A DNA stretch of 64,000 nucleotides from JAVBLP01 sp052034625 (GTDB lineage: Bacteria; Elusimicrobiota; Endomicrobiia; Endomicrobiales; Endomicrobiaceae): NCBI GenBank assembly GCA_052034625.1, contig JBPOII010000010.1, forward strand, positions 1 to 64,000. Reading direction: 5' to 3'. The notes beneath the pieces are model-generated. The model was not told where the DNA came from and ran no database searches. It saw only the letters and a program-made list of their open reading frames with translations. Of this stretch, positions 44,546 through 53,427 are shown piece by piece (position 1 is the stretch's first letter; every line of letters begins with the position of its first letter). A program made the translations under genes and the position numbers.

Positions 44546-44576
44546 AAAGAGCGGTTGATTTTATCAACCGCTCTTT
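44546..44576. terminator. Bidirectional terminator hairpin
   Basis: AAAGAGCGGTTGA and TCAACCGCTCTTT pair perfectly around a short loop, with T-rich flanks on both sides, between the M23 gene and the converging exported-protein gene. Confidence 0.85.
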
Positions 44577-44595
44577 GTCTTTTTATATACTCATT

Positions 44596-46173
44596 CTATC
44601 TTTTTAATCTAACTGCATGGATTTGAAATGGACGCACAGAGAAAAGCGAGCTTTTTGACTGGGAGCTCTGGTTTAGGAAGTCTTTGATAATGCTTTTATC
44701 TTCTTCATCTGAAACCGCTATAGCCTGATAACCCCAGTTTATGGAATTTCCTCTTATATATTTTTGCGGGATGGAAAACGTGCAATTTGTAACCGGAAGT
44801 TCGGTAAGGAATGCTGCACCTTCCGCAGAATGTCTATATAGTATAGCTTTGTCGGAGCTCATTCTTACAGCATATTCCCATCCTGAGTCCGGTGTAAGAA
44901 AACCTTTCACTTCCGGAAGCATGGAAGTACTGCCGGCACCATCTAGATTGTTCATGTCTATATATATATCCACATAAGATATTTTTTCATCCCATTGATC
45001 GCTTTCAAAAGAGATCTTAAAATCAGTTTTTACTTCCTTTGATATTATTGAAAGACCTTTTATTATTCCGTCATTTGTTATTGATATGCCTCCGCTGACA
45101 GCCTGCACTTCAGTGGAAAAAACTTCATCATCTGAAGCGACAAATATATTGCTTTCCGTGGTAGTTTTTGTTAATTCTTGTTCACTGGGTGCTGTTGTAC
45201 CAAGAAGCCTGAATATATTATTGTATGCTGCATCAAACATTCTTAAGCTTGCCACCTTATTCAAATAAAGACCTTTAAGAAGTTCATAACTGCAAAGATA
45301 TACCAGCTCGCTTTGAGCATTTTTGAAAAAGTATTCATTATAATCGGAAGAATCTCTATATTCTGTTATATAAGAAACAGCCGTATACAGTTTTGTCATT
45401 ACATTGTTCTTGACCTGTACTTGATCAAAATTAACACTCTTTTTTTCCGTAATAGCATCTCTTTGTATTTCTGTAATATAAAGAGGAACGGCAGGTTTGA
45501 TATATTTGCTGCCGTCAAAAAGATCTATTATATAATTCATAAGATCGCTATTATTCAAATGTCTCTTTGTAAGAAGAACCGGAATAACTCTTTCTTTTTT
45601 AGACTCAAGCCATTTCATTACATCTTTTTTTGCATTCGGGAAATTATTATATAGAGCAAATGCGGATATTCCGTCAACACTATAAATGCCTTTAAGTTTT
45701 TCTTCGGTATTATCCATATTTATCCACGGAAGGTTCAAATCCGCAAAATAATACAATATATTATGAGAAACCTCGCCGGACCTTAAAAACAAACCAAAAC
45801 TCTCCTTATTAAGAGACTTTTTAAAACCATCTATATTTCCCACGACATACTCGCCGAAAGCATTTTTTCTGACTGACTTATTCCCGCTTGAACTGTAAAC
45901 TGAAGCCAAGATCGGGAAAACAGGTTCCGGTTCAAAAAACAGCGACAACTCTATTTTACCGCAAGAAACTAGTTCTTCCATTTCCGGCGTAAGCTGGCTG
46001 CCGGCATTCATTGGAACAGTCATGCAAAATCTTTTTGAATGAATGATCTTATCCAGTACGGCAGGGGATATATCAGAGGTTTCGGCAAAAAAAACAATAT
46101 ACCTGCCTCCGGAAGCAAAAGAGGCGGATGCAAAGAAAAATGTAATAAATAATGTTATTAATATTTTTTTCAT
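44596..46173 (-). CDS. Exported protein, possible carbohydrate-active enzyme with C-terminal DOMON/glucodextranase-like domain
   Basis: A 525-residue protein starting MKKILITLFITFFFASASFA (Sec signal peptide). I choose this ATG over one 39 bases upstream because a consensus promoter overlaps the upstream one. The C-terminal part (about 390-520) has YVDIYIDMNNLDGAGST, GWEYAVRMS and WGYQAIAVS, the pattern of the glucodextranase C-terminal/DOMON-like domain that binds sugars. The N-terminal part may be a distant GH57 or deacetylase barrel (GRYIVFFAETSDI), but I see no certain catalytic residues. It diverges from a DUF4015 gene, so both may act on the same glycan. Confidence 0.62.
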   Translation of the reverse strand: MKKILITLFITFFFASASFASGGRYIVFFAETSDISPAVLDKIIHSKRFCMTVPMNAGSQLTPEMEELVSCGKIELSLFFEPEPVFPILASVYSSSGNKSVRKNAFGEYVVGNIDGFKKSLNKESFGLFLRSGEVSHNILYYFADLNLPWINMDNTEEKLKGIYSVDGISAFALYNNFPNAKKDVMKWLESKKERVIPVLLTKRHLNNSDLMNYIIDLFDGSKYIKPAVPLYITEIQRDAITEKKSVNFDQVQVKNNVMTKLYTAVSYITEYRDSSDYNEYFFKNAQSELVYLCSYELLKGLYLNKVASLRMFDAAYNNIFRLLGTTAPSEQELTKTTTESNIFVASDDEVFSTEVQAVSGGISITNDGIIKGLSIISKEVKTDFKISFESDQWDEKISYVDIYIDMNNLDGAGSTSMLPEVKGFLTPDSGWEYAVRMSSDKAILYRHSAEGAAFLTELPVTNCTFSIPQKYIRGNSINWGYQAIAVSDEEDKSIIKDFLNQSSQSKSSLFSVRPFQIHAVRLKR

Positions 46174-46183
46174 GATTGTATTT

Positions 46184-46212
46184 ATTATACTTATCAAAAA
46201 AAATCTTTTCAA
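46184..46212 (-). promoter_or_regulatory. Promoter of the exported DOMON-domain protein, probably leaderless
   Basis: On the minus strand TTGAAA, 17 bases and TATAAT, then ten bases to the ATG at 46173, with no ribosome binding site. Confidence 0.68.
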
Positions 46213-46239
46213 CTTATTGTATTATTTATATATCTACAA

Positions 46240-46268
46240 TTGACAAAAATAATTATTTTCACTAGAAT
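46240..46268 (+). promoter_or_regulatory. Promoter of the DUF4015 lipoprotein gene, probably leaderless
   Basis: TTGACA, 17 bases and TAGAAT, then nine bases to the ATG at 46278. It lies back to back with the minus-strand promoter at 46184-46212. Confidence 0.78.
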
Positions 46269-46277
46269 GATTCCATT

Positions 46278-47555
46278 ATGAAAACAAAAAAATTAAATCA
46301 AATTGCCGCAGTTTTATTCATTTCAGTACTTTTTTGTACATTGTCATGCAAAAGCATACAATCAAACGGACAAACAACCGTTCTTGAACATCCGCAGGAG
46401 GAATCGACCATAACCGAGGTAGTCGCTACGGAAGTTTTATTGGAAATCGATCCGGAACCTGTTATGATGAAAAATATCAGAGGGATACATCTTTCAGCTT
46501 GGATAAGCGGTCCTAACAAACACAGAAATGCCGCTATTGAACTATTTGAAAATACTGAATTAAACACAGCCGTTATCGATATAAAAGAATATGAAGGACA
46601 GGTTTATATTGAAGGAGTCAAACTTGCTGATGAAAATAAAACATTTTTCAGAGCTATGCCTAATCTTGAAAAATATTTGGCAGACCTTAAAGAAAAAGGG
46701 ATTTATACGATCGCAAGAATTGTAGTATTCAGAGATAATGCAATGCCAAGAAAAAAACCGTCACTTGGAGTACAAAGACCTGACGGAACACTCTGGAGAG
46801 ACAACAGAGGTATTACTTGGCTTGATCCATATAATAAAGATGCATGGGAATACAATCTTCAAATTGCAGAAAGAGCTGTAGATATTGGTTTTGATGAAAT
46901 ACAGTTCGACTATATACGCTTTCCTTCAGACGGAAATACAAAAACTTGCCGTTATAGCAATAAAAACCACTCAAGCACAGAAGCATCAAAAGCAATTGTG
47001 GCATTTTTGAAAGAAGCAAACAAAAGACTTAAAGCAAAAGGCGCTAAGATCTCAATAGATGTTTTTGGTTTAACTACCACAGCAAAAGACGATATGGGCA
47101 TAGGGCAGAAAATAGTTGAAATGACGGAATGGGTAGATTATGTAAGTCCTATGGTTTATCCTTCCCACTATGGAAAGGGCGAATATGGTGTGGCAGAACC
47201 AAATAAAGAACCTTATATAATAGTGTATCACGCTATGGAAGGTGCATTAAAAAGACTCCCCAGAGAAAAGCTCCGCCCGTGGCTCCAAGATTTTACAATG
47301 GGGTATAAATACAATAAAGAAGAAGTAAGAGCCCAAATACAAGCTTGTTATGACAATGATATAGGCAGCTGGCTTCTTTGGAATCCGAGATGTGTATATA
47401 CAAGAGATGCTCTTCTTGGAAACGACACTGAAATGTCTTATAAAAAGAGCGATCCTCCAACGCCGCAAATGTTGAAAACACAAGAAAAACTGGAAGCTGA
47501 AAAAGCAAAAGAAGAAGCAGGAAAAGAAATAGTCAAACCTGCAAAAGCTTCATAA
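46278..47555 (+). CDS. DUF4015 putative glycoside hydrolase, lipoprotein
   Basis: A 425-residue lipoprotein (CTLSC, C24). From about residue 65 it follows the DUF4015 TIM-barrel: GIHLSAWISG, LNTAVIDIKEYEGQVYI, YTIARIVVFRDN, WLDPYNKDAWEYN, FDEIQFDYIRFPSDG (likely catalytic acids), DVFGLTTT, DYVSPMVYPSHY and RPWLQDF. The family is related to amylase-type hydrolases and is often in envelopes; the substrate is unknown. The C-terminus is a lysine/glutamate-rich tail. The gene is monocistronic with its own consensus promoter. Confidence 0.82.
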   Translation: MKTKKLNQIAAVLFISVLFCTLSCKSIQSNGQTTVLEHPQEESTITEVVATEVLLEIDPEPVMMKNIRGIHLSAWISGPNKHRNAAIELFENTELNTAVIDIKEYEGQVYIEGVKLADENKTFFRAMPNLEKYLADLKEKGIYTIARIVVFRDNAMPRKKPSLGVQRPDGTLWRDNRGITWLDPYNKDAWEYNLQIAERAVDIGFDEIQFDYIRFPSDGNTKTCRYSNKNHSSTEASKAIVAFLKEANKRLKAKGAKISIDVFGLTTTAKDDMGIGQKIVEMTEWVDYVSPMVYPSHYGKGEYGVAEPNKEPYIIVYHAMEGALKRLPREKLRPWLQDFTMGYKYNKEEVRAQIQACYDNDIGSWLLWNPRCVYTRDALLGNDTEMSYKKSDPPTPQMLKTQEKLEAEKAKEEAGKEIVKPAKAS

Positions 47556-47632
47556 CTCCATATTCAGATCAAACCTTACAGATTTCTTACTATACATTTT
47601 TTCAAATAACATATCTTTAAAAGAGAGTTTGT

Positions 47633-47662
47633 TTGACTACTTTCACGCCTTTATGGTAAAAT
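47633..47662 (+). promoter_or_regulatory. Promoter of the aroE-cysS operon, probably leaderless
   Basis: TTGACT, 18 bases and TAAAAT, then nine bases to the ATG at 47672. It is the only clear promoter before the run of seven genes that ends with rlmB. Confidence 0.62.
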
Positions 47663-47671
47663 TCAAAACAT

Positions 47672-48115
47672 ATGATATTATCAATATATTTTCTATCAAT
47701 ACTTTTTTTTGTTATAGGTTGCTTTTATTACTCTTGGCCTGAAAAGACCCAGAATATAAACAACTTTTTTAGAAATAAGGTATTTAACGATAAGTATTTG
47801 CTCACAAAAAGAAAAAAAATTGCGGTTTTCTTTTTCTTTTTCTCGGCATTTTTCTGTATGTTTGCACTTATATGTTCAACAGAACAATCTAAAAAACAAT
47901 TTATTCTTAATAAAAAACTTGAACTCCGCCAGGAAGTACTTGTTGATACAGCTGCTTTCTATACAAAACTCCTTACAGAACATCCGGACAATGTTACCAT
48001 TTTAACAAAAGCTGCTTATGTTTTTGAGACAATGGGAGAAAATAAAAGGGCTAAAAAAATCTTAGACAAAATAGAAAAATTAAACGGAAATAATTTTTCA
48101 GCAAAAGAGGATTGA
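47672..48115 (+). CDS. Small membrane protein with TPR-like C-terminus
   Basis: A 147-residue protein with two helices (residues 2-20 and about 50-67) and a C-terminal helical hairpin that looks like a single TPR (FYTKLLTEHPDNVTILTKAAYVFETMGENKRAKKILDKI). No function is recognised; TPRs usually mediate protein contacts. Its stop overlaps the aroE start (TGATG). Confidence 0.7.
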   Translation: MILSIYFLSILFFVIGCFYYSWPEKTQNINNFFRNKVFNDKYLLTKRKKIAVFFFFFSAFFCMFALICSTEQSKKQFILNKKLELRQEVLVDTAAFYTKLLTEHPDNVTILTKAAYVFETMGENKRAKKILDKIEKLNGNNFSAKED

Positions 48116-48936
48116 TGGTAAATACAAAAACAAAACTGTTTTCTATAATCGGATATCCCGTAAAACATTCTTTTTCCCCGCAGATGCAGAATGCCTGGTT
48201 TGCAGACGAAAAGCTTAACTGTGCATATCTTTCTTTTGAAGTGGACCCGAAAAATCTCAAAAAAGTTATAGATGCTTTTAAAATACTGGGTTTTTACGGT
48301 ATAAATGTTACCATACCGCATAAAACAACTGTGATGAAATACCTTGATTCTGCTGACAAAGCAGCAAAAGCTATAGGCGGAGTAAACACAATATCAATAA
48401 AAAACGGAAAACTTTACGGATATAATACTGACCATTCCGGCTTTAGTGCAGACCTACTGTCAAAAAAAATAATCCTTAAAAATAAAAAAATTCTTGTTTA
48501 CGGTGCAGGAGGCGGTTCAAGGGCTGTGATATATGCTTTGAAACACAGCGGTACACAAAAAATATATATCGCCAACAGAACAAAGAGCAAAGCACAAAAG
48601 TTGGCAAAACACTTTAAAATAGAAAGCATCGACACCTCAAAAATAAAAGAACTTCTCCCAGAGATAGATATTTTGGTAAACACTTCTTCATGCGGAATGA
48701 AAAGAACCGATTCTCTTCCGTTTAAAGTTAATAATCTAAAAAATGATATGATTATTTATGATCTTATTTATAATAAAAAAACCCCTTTTACAAAACTTGC
48801 AAAAGAGAAAAAATTGAGATACTTTTCAGGTGAAGGGATGTTAATAAATCAAGGTGCCCACGGCTTCAAGATCTGGACAGGCATGTATCCGGACACTAAA
48901 AAAGCCTTAAGACTTTTTAAAAAATTTACGAGGTAA
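48115..48936 (+). CDS. aroE: Shikimate dehydrogenase
   Basis: A 273-residue enzyme that reduces 3-dehydroshikimate with NADPH. Blocks: IIGYPVKHSFSPQMQNAWF (shikimate site), GINVTIPHKT (catalytic K), NTDHSGF (D), VYGAGGGSRAVIYAL (NADP loop), ANRTKSKA and GEGMLINQGAHGF. I choose ATG 48115, preceded by AAAGAGG, over a TTG three bases earlier. It is part of the operon leading to ispD, ispF and cysS. Confidence 0.93.
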   Translation: MVNTKTKLFSIIGYPVKHSFSPQMQNAWFADEKLNCAYLSFEVDPKNLKKVIDAFKILGFYGINVTIPHKTTVMKYLDSADKAAKAIGGVNTISIKNGKLYGYNTDHSGFSADLLSKKIILKNKKILVYGAGGGSRAVIYALKHSGTQKIYIANRTKSKAQKLAKHFKIESIDTSKIKELLPEIDILVNTSSCGMKRTDSLPFKVNNLKNDMIIYDLIYNKKTPFTKLAKEKKLRYFSGEGMLINQGAHGFKIWTGMYPDTKKALRLFKKFTR

Positions 48937-48942
48937 TTTATT

Positions 48943-50031
48943 ATGCTTATGTGGATTGTAAGGATCCTTATTATTTTATCAGGACCGTTAATTGCTTATT
49001 TTCAGGTAGACCCTACTTTGACAAGTGCTTTCATAGGACTTGCCATTTCTATCGGTATTGTAATTTTTGAATATGTTTTTCAAGAAACTCCGTTAGATAC
49101 TCTTGTAATAGCTATCTTGGGTATAGTACTTGGTTTAGTGGTTGCAAAACTTGTAGATTATGCTGCTATGCTTATGAACAATCCCAATATAGACACTTTT
49201 TTCCAGAAATATTCTCTTTTGATCAAAATACTTTTTTCATACTTCGGCATGGTTATTGCTGTGCGTAAAAAAGACGAGATGGATCTTCTTGACAAAGGTA
49301 TATTTTCTCTTTCAAAAAAGCACAAGACTTTTGAGCCTGTTCTTCTTGACACCAGTGCCATAATTGACGGAAGAATATATGATATTTGTGAAACAAAGTT
49401 TATTCTCGCGACTCTTGTGATACCTAAATTCGTACTTTCTGAGCTGCAGTCCCTTGCCGACTCTAATGATGCAATAAAACGAAACAGAGCAAAAAGAGGC
49501 ATGGATATAGCTGCAAAACTTATTAAATCAGAAAATATTGCGGTAAAAATTTATGAAAAGAATTATCCGGAAATAGAAGGTGCTGATGCTAAACTTATTG
49601 AACTTGCAAAAGAAATTGATGCCAAGATCATTACAACTGATTTCAACCTAAATAAACTTGCTTCTCTACAAGGTGTTACTGTCTTAAACATTAATGATCT
49701 GGCAAATTCATTAACCCCTATTTATCTTCCCGGCGAAAGTTTTATGATATTTTTAGTCAAAGAAGGCAACCAGCAGAATCAAGCAATAGGTTATCTTGAT
49801 GACGGCACTATGGTAGTCGCTGAAGACGGCAGAAAATTTGTCGGTAAAAGAGTTGAACTTAATGTAACTTCAATAATCCAGACATCTTCCGGCAGAATGG
49901 TTTTCGGCAGAGTGTCTGAAAATAATGATTTTAACAATCCAGCATCCCAACAACAGCAAAAACAGAATCAAAATAACGACAGTTACAAGCATCGCAGAAA
50001 TTCAAATAACAAAAACAAGGATAATGCATGA
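48943..50031 (+). CDS. PIN/TRAM domain membrane protein (YacL-like)
   Basis: A 362-residue protein: about four N-terminal helices (1-115), a PIN nuclease domain (about 125-250) with acidic residues in LLDTSAIIDGRI, SELQ, EGADAKLIELA and TTDFNLNKL, and a TRAM domain (about 255-325; QAIGYLDDGTMVVAEDGRKFVGK). The last 35 residues are rich in Q, N and K. It resembles Bacillus YacL, a probable RNase, which also lies next to ispD in many genomes. It overlaps ispD by four bases. Confidence 0.88.
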   Translation: MLMWIVRILIILSGPLIAYFQVDPTLTSAFIGLAISIGIVIFEYVFQETPLDTLVIAILGIVLGLVVAKLVDYAAMLMNNPNIDTFFQKYSLLIKILFSYFGMVIAVRKKDEMDLLDKGIFSLSKKHKTFEPVLLDTSAIIDGRIYDICETKFILATLVIPKFVLSELQSLADSNDAIKRNRAKRGMDIAAKLIKSENIAVKIYEKNYPEIEGADAKLIELAKEIDAKIITTDFNLNKLASLQGVTVLNINDLANSLTPIYLPGESFMIFLVKEGNQQNQAIGYLDDGTMVVAEDGRKFVGKRVELNVTSIIQTSSGRMVFGRVSENNDFNNPASQQQQKQNQNNDSYKHRRNSNNKNKDNA

Positions 50032-50693
50032 AAGCTGCCGCAATAATAGTAGCAGGAGGCTCCGGCAAACGCTTTGGAAGTGCTCTTCCTAAACAGTTCC
50101 TTCCGCTTTGCGGAAAACCTGTCTTTATATGGAGCGTTGAAGCTTTTTTAGAATTGAAAGAATTTAAACAGATAGTCGTAGTTGTTCCTTCTGATATGCT
50201 GAAAAAGCTTTCTGTAAAATATAAAAACATTATCTTCGTACAAGGCGGCAAAGAAAGATTTGATTCGGTAAAAGCCGGTTTATCCCTTATAAATAAGGAT
50301 ATAGATTTTGTGGCAGTACACGATGCAGCAAGACCTCTTATCTGCAAAAAAGATATTGCTTCAGTACTTAAAGCCGCCCAAAAAACAGGAGCAGCAATAG
50401 CGGCGGAAAAAACAAAAGATACTATAAAGACCGTTAAAAACGGCTTTGTTATTAATACTTTAAACAGAAGCATTTTGTGGAATGCACAAACTCCGCAGAT
50501 CTTTAAAACAAATCTGATTTTGAAAGCCTATTCTGGAAAAGTGCCAAAAAATACAACGGATGACTCTCAGCTTATGGAAAGGCTGAAAGTGAAAACTGTT
50601 GTAGTGGAAACACTTTCACCGAATTTTAAAATTACTGCTAAAGATGATTTGGAAGCAGCAAAAAACATTATTATGAAAAGGAAAAACGGCTAA
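50028..50693 (+). CDS. ispD: 2-C-methyl-D-erythritol 4-phosphate cytidylyltransferase
   Basis: A 221-residue enzyme of the MEP isoprenoid pathway that joins CTP to methylerythritol phosphate. The N-terminal AAIIVAGGSGKRFGSALPKQF loop, FVQGGKERFDSVKAGL, VHDAARPLI and NAQTPQIFKTN are diagnostic. It shares TAATG with ispF downstream and ATGA with the PIN gene upstream, so the pathway pair is co-translated. Confidence 0.94.
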   Translation: MKAAAIIVAGGSGKRFGSALPKQFLPLCGKPVFIWSVEAFLELKEFKQIVVVVPSDMLKKLSVKYKNIIFVQGGKERFDSVKAGLSLINKDIDFVAVHDAARPLICKKDIASVLKAAQKTGAAIAAEKTKDTIKTVKNGFVINTLNRSILWNAQTPQIFKTNLILKAYSGKVPKNTTDDSQLMERLKVKTVVVETLSPNFKITAKDDLEAAKNIIMKRKNG

Positions 50694-51175
50694 TGTATAT
50701 AGGATTTGGTTATGATGTTCACCGTTTTAAAAAAGGAAGAAAACTTATACTTGGAGGCATTGAAATACCGTCAAAAGAAGGCCTTGACGGACACAGCGAT
50801 GCCGATGTTTTGATACATGCTTTAATGGATGCACTTCTCGGTGCTGCCGGTTTAGATGATATAGGACACTTTTTTCCTAATACAGACCCAAAGTATAAAG
50901 GTATTTCAAGTATGCTTTTACTGCAAACTGTCTGTAAGGAACTTAAAAAACGCAAGTTCTCTATCAATAATGTGGATATGACAATGATCGCCGAAAAACC
51001 TAAGATATTCCCATATATAAAAGAAATGAAAAAGAATATATCGGAAGCGACAGGGCTTTGTGAAAAACGCATAGCGATAAAAGCTACTACCAATGAAAAA
51101 ATGGGTTTTATAGGCAGAGGCGAAGGAATAGCCGCAATGGCAGCAGCTTCAATAAAAAAGACAGGTAAAAAATAA
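50693..51175 (+). CDS. ispF: 2-C-methyl-D-erythritol 2,4-cyclodiphosphate synthase
   Basis: A 160-residue zinc enzyme of the MEP pathway. GFGYDVHRF and LDGHSDADVLIHALMDALLGA hold the metal ligands (D8, H10 and H about 42); GDIGxxFP-type DDIGHFFPNTDPKYKG and KATTNEKMGFIGRGEGIAA complete the family pattern. Length is normal. It overlaps ispD and cysS by one base each. Confidence 0.95.
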   Translation: MYIGFGYDVHRFKKGRKLILGGIEIPSKEGLDGHSDADVLIHALMDALLGAAGLDDIGHFFPNTDPKYKGISSMLLLQTVCKELKKRKFSINNVDMTMIAEKPKIFPYIKEMKKNISEATGLCEKRIAIKATTNEKMGFIGRGEGIAAMAAASIKKTGKK

Positions 51176-52569
51176 TGACTATAAAATTCTACAATACTCT
51201 TACAAATAAAAAAGAAGAATTTGTTCCGATAAAAGAAAATGAAGTTTCCATGTATGTATGCGGAGTAACTCCTTATGATGAAGTTCATTTAGGACATGCA
51301 CGTGCATATGTTACTTTTGATATAGTCAAAAGACATTTTCTTAGAAGAAAATACAAAGTACGCCATGTGCAAAACTTTACCGATATTGATGACAAAATAA
51401 TAAAAAGAGCTGTTGAAAAAGGAATACCATCGGTCGAGTTGGCACAAACTTATATAGATGACTATTTTATACAGATGGATAAGCTTAATATACTCAGAGC
51501 AGATCTTTATCCGCGCGTTACTCAAACAATCCCTGAGATAATAGATTTCATAAAAAAACTTATAGAAAAAGGTTTTGCTTATGAATCCTCCGGCGATGTA
51601 TATTTTTCTGTAGCCAAGTTTAAAGATTATGGCAAACTTTCTAAAAGAGATCTTGAAGACTTAAAAGCCGGTGCAAGAGTAGATATTTCCTCTGATAAAG
51701 CTTCGGCTTTTGATTTTGCTCTTTGGAAAAGAACAAAAGAAGGTGAGCCGGGAGATGTTTCTTGGGACAGTCCTTGGGGGAAAGGAAGACCCGGATGGCA
51801 TATAGAGTGTTCGGTAATGTCGTCAAATATACTCGGAGAAACGATAGACATACACGGAGGCGGACAAGACCTTATTTTCCCGCATCATGAAAATGAAATA
51901 GCACAAAGCGAAGCCTGCACAGGCAAACAATTCGTAAGATATTGGATACATAACGGTTTTGTAACTGTAAATAAAGAAAAGATGTCAAAATCTTTAAATA
52001 ACTTTTTTACTTTAAGAACAATTTTTGAAAAATATGATCCAAGGGTCGTCAGATATTATCTCATGACACAACATTATAAAAGCCCGCTCGATTTTTCAGA
52101 CACAGGTCTTGAAGCAGCTAAAAACACACTGCAGGGTCTTGATGATGCTTACCTGAGACTGCTTGCTTCTGCCAAGGAGTCTGCACCACAGATAACAGAA
52201 AAAGATCTCATTGAGCTGCAAGATAAGTTTTTAACTTCTCTTGATGATGATTTCAATTCAGAAAAAGCTTTATCCTTTTTACATGAATTAAAAAATCTGA
52301 TTTTAAAAGAACTTTTCACTGCCGACAATACAAGGCTTTGCCAGATGAGAAGTTTGTTTGAGTCTTTCGCCGGTGAATCTTTGGGAATAATTCTTCCTGA
52401 ATTAAAAAAAGATGATGACGATATCGAAGCTCTACTTGCTGCAAGAAATGAAGCAAGAAAAGCCAAAAACTGGCCGGAAGCTGACAGACTTAGAAAAGTT
52501 TTAGACGAAAAAGGTTATAGAATTGTAGATAATAAAGACGGCACTTCGGTCTTAACTAAAAAAATATAA
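51175..52569 (+). CDS. cysS: Cysteinyl-tRNA synthetase
   Basis: A 464-residue class I synthetase. VCGVTPYDEVHLGHARAYV has the zinc cysteine and HIGH motif, WHIECSVMSS and HHENEIAQSEACTG give further zinc ligands, and KMSKSLNNF is the KMSKS motif. Length is typical. It is the sixth gene of the run and lies 30 bases before rlmB. Confidence 0.95.
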   Translation: MTIKFYNTLTNKKEEFVPIKENEVSMYVCGVTPYDEVHLGHARAYVTFDIVKRHFLRRKYKVRHVQNFTDIDDKIIKRAVEKGIPSVELAQTYIDDYFIQMDKLNILRADLYPRVTQTIPEIIDFIKKLIEKGFAYESSGDVYFSVAKFKDYGKLSKRDLEDLKAGARVDISSDKASAFDFALWKRTKEGEPGDVSWDSPWGKGRPGWHIECSVMSSNILGETIDIHGGGQDLIFPHHENEIAQSEACTGKQFVRYWIHNGFVTVNKEKMSKSLNNFFTLRTIFEKYDPRVVRYYLMTQHYKSPLDFSDTGLEAAKNTLQGLDDAYLRLLASAKESAPQITEKDLIELQDKFLTSLDDDFNSEKALSFLHELKNLILKELFTADNTRLCQMRSLFESFAGESLGIILPELKKDDDDIEALLAARNEARKAKNWPEADRLRKVLDEKGYRIVDNKDGTSVLTKKI

Positions 52570-52599
52570 GCCATAATAGCTAAGCGGCAAGGAAAAAAC

Positions 52600-53376
52600 A
52601 TGGCATACGACAAATACCAAAAAAAGAAACATTTAAAAAAAGATGACATTTCTTCCGAAAATATTATTTACGGCAGGAATCCGGTTATGGAACTGCTTAA
52701 AGCCGGAAAAAGAACAGTAAATAAGATTATACTCGCTCAGACAGCAAGAGGAACGGCAATAACCGAAATAATAAATCTTGCTAAAAGCAAAGCTATAGCG
52801 ATACACTCTGTTCCTCCTGAAAAACTTGACAGATATTCTGAAAATTCCCAAGGCATCGCTGCAGAAGTATCGCCTATGGAATATATTGAAATAAATGATC
52901 TTATTGAACTCTCAAAAGAAAAACAAAATCCGCTGCTTGTACTTTTGGACGGAATAGAAGATCCCCGCAATCTGGGAGCTATTATAAGGAATTGCGTGGC
53001 ATTTGGTGCGGACGGCGTTATAATCCCAAAGTGGAGGGCGGCAGGAGTAAATGAAACCGTTGCAAAAGCCTCTGCAGGCGCGATAGAACATATACCCGTT
53101 TCAAAAGTAACAAATACTAATCAAACCATAGACCTTTTAAAAGAAAACGGTTTTTGGATAGCCGGTGCAGAAAACGGCGGTAAGCCGCTTGAAGAAGCAA
53201 ACCTTCCTTTCCCTCTTGTAATAATAATTGGAAGCGAGGGTTTCGGACTGCATCGTCTTACAAAAGAAAGCTGTGATTTTCTTATCTCAATACCGCAAAA
53301 AAGCACAATATCTTCTCTTAATGCATCTTGTGCTTCCGCTGTAATTCTCTATGAAATATCAAAAAAAAGGCATTAG
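52600..53376 (+). CDS. rlmB: 23S rRNA 2'-O-methyltransferase (SpoU family, RlmB type)
   Basis: A 258-residue SPOUT methyltransferase. The N-terminal substrate-binding domain contains IIYGRNPVMELLKAG; the SpoU domain has LLDGIEDPRNLGAIIRNCVAFGADG, GSEGFGLHRL and IPQKSTISSLNASCASAVILYEI (the trefoil knot). It likely methylates a guanosine in 23S rRNA. A long alanine/lysine-rich start and the cysS-rlmB neighbourhood fit. The stop codon lies within the terminator hairpin stem. Confidence 0.92.
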   Translation: MAYDKYQKKKHLKKDDISSENIIYGRNPVMELLKAGKRTVNKIILAQTARGTAITEIINLAKSKAIAIHSVPPEKLDRYSENSQGIAAEVSPMEYIEINDLIELSKEKQNPLLVLLDGIEDPRNLGAIIRNCVAFGADGVIIPKWRAAGVNETVAKASAGAIEHIPVSKVTNTNQTIDLLKENGFWIAGAENGGKPLEEANLPFPLVIIIGSEGFGLHRLTKESCDFLISIPQKSTISSLNASCASAVILYEISKKRH

Positions 53377-53398
53377 GATAATTTATCCTAATGCCTTT
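53366..53398. terminator. Bidirectional terminator overlapping the rlmB stop codon
   Basis: A 15-base perfect stem (AAAGGCATTAGGATA against TATCCTAATGCCTTT), with A-run and T-run flanks, separates rlmB from the converging Aas-like gene. Confidence 0.88.
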
Positions 53399-53427
53399 CA
53401 ATTTATATTTTATTTATAATAGTTTTC

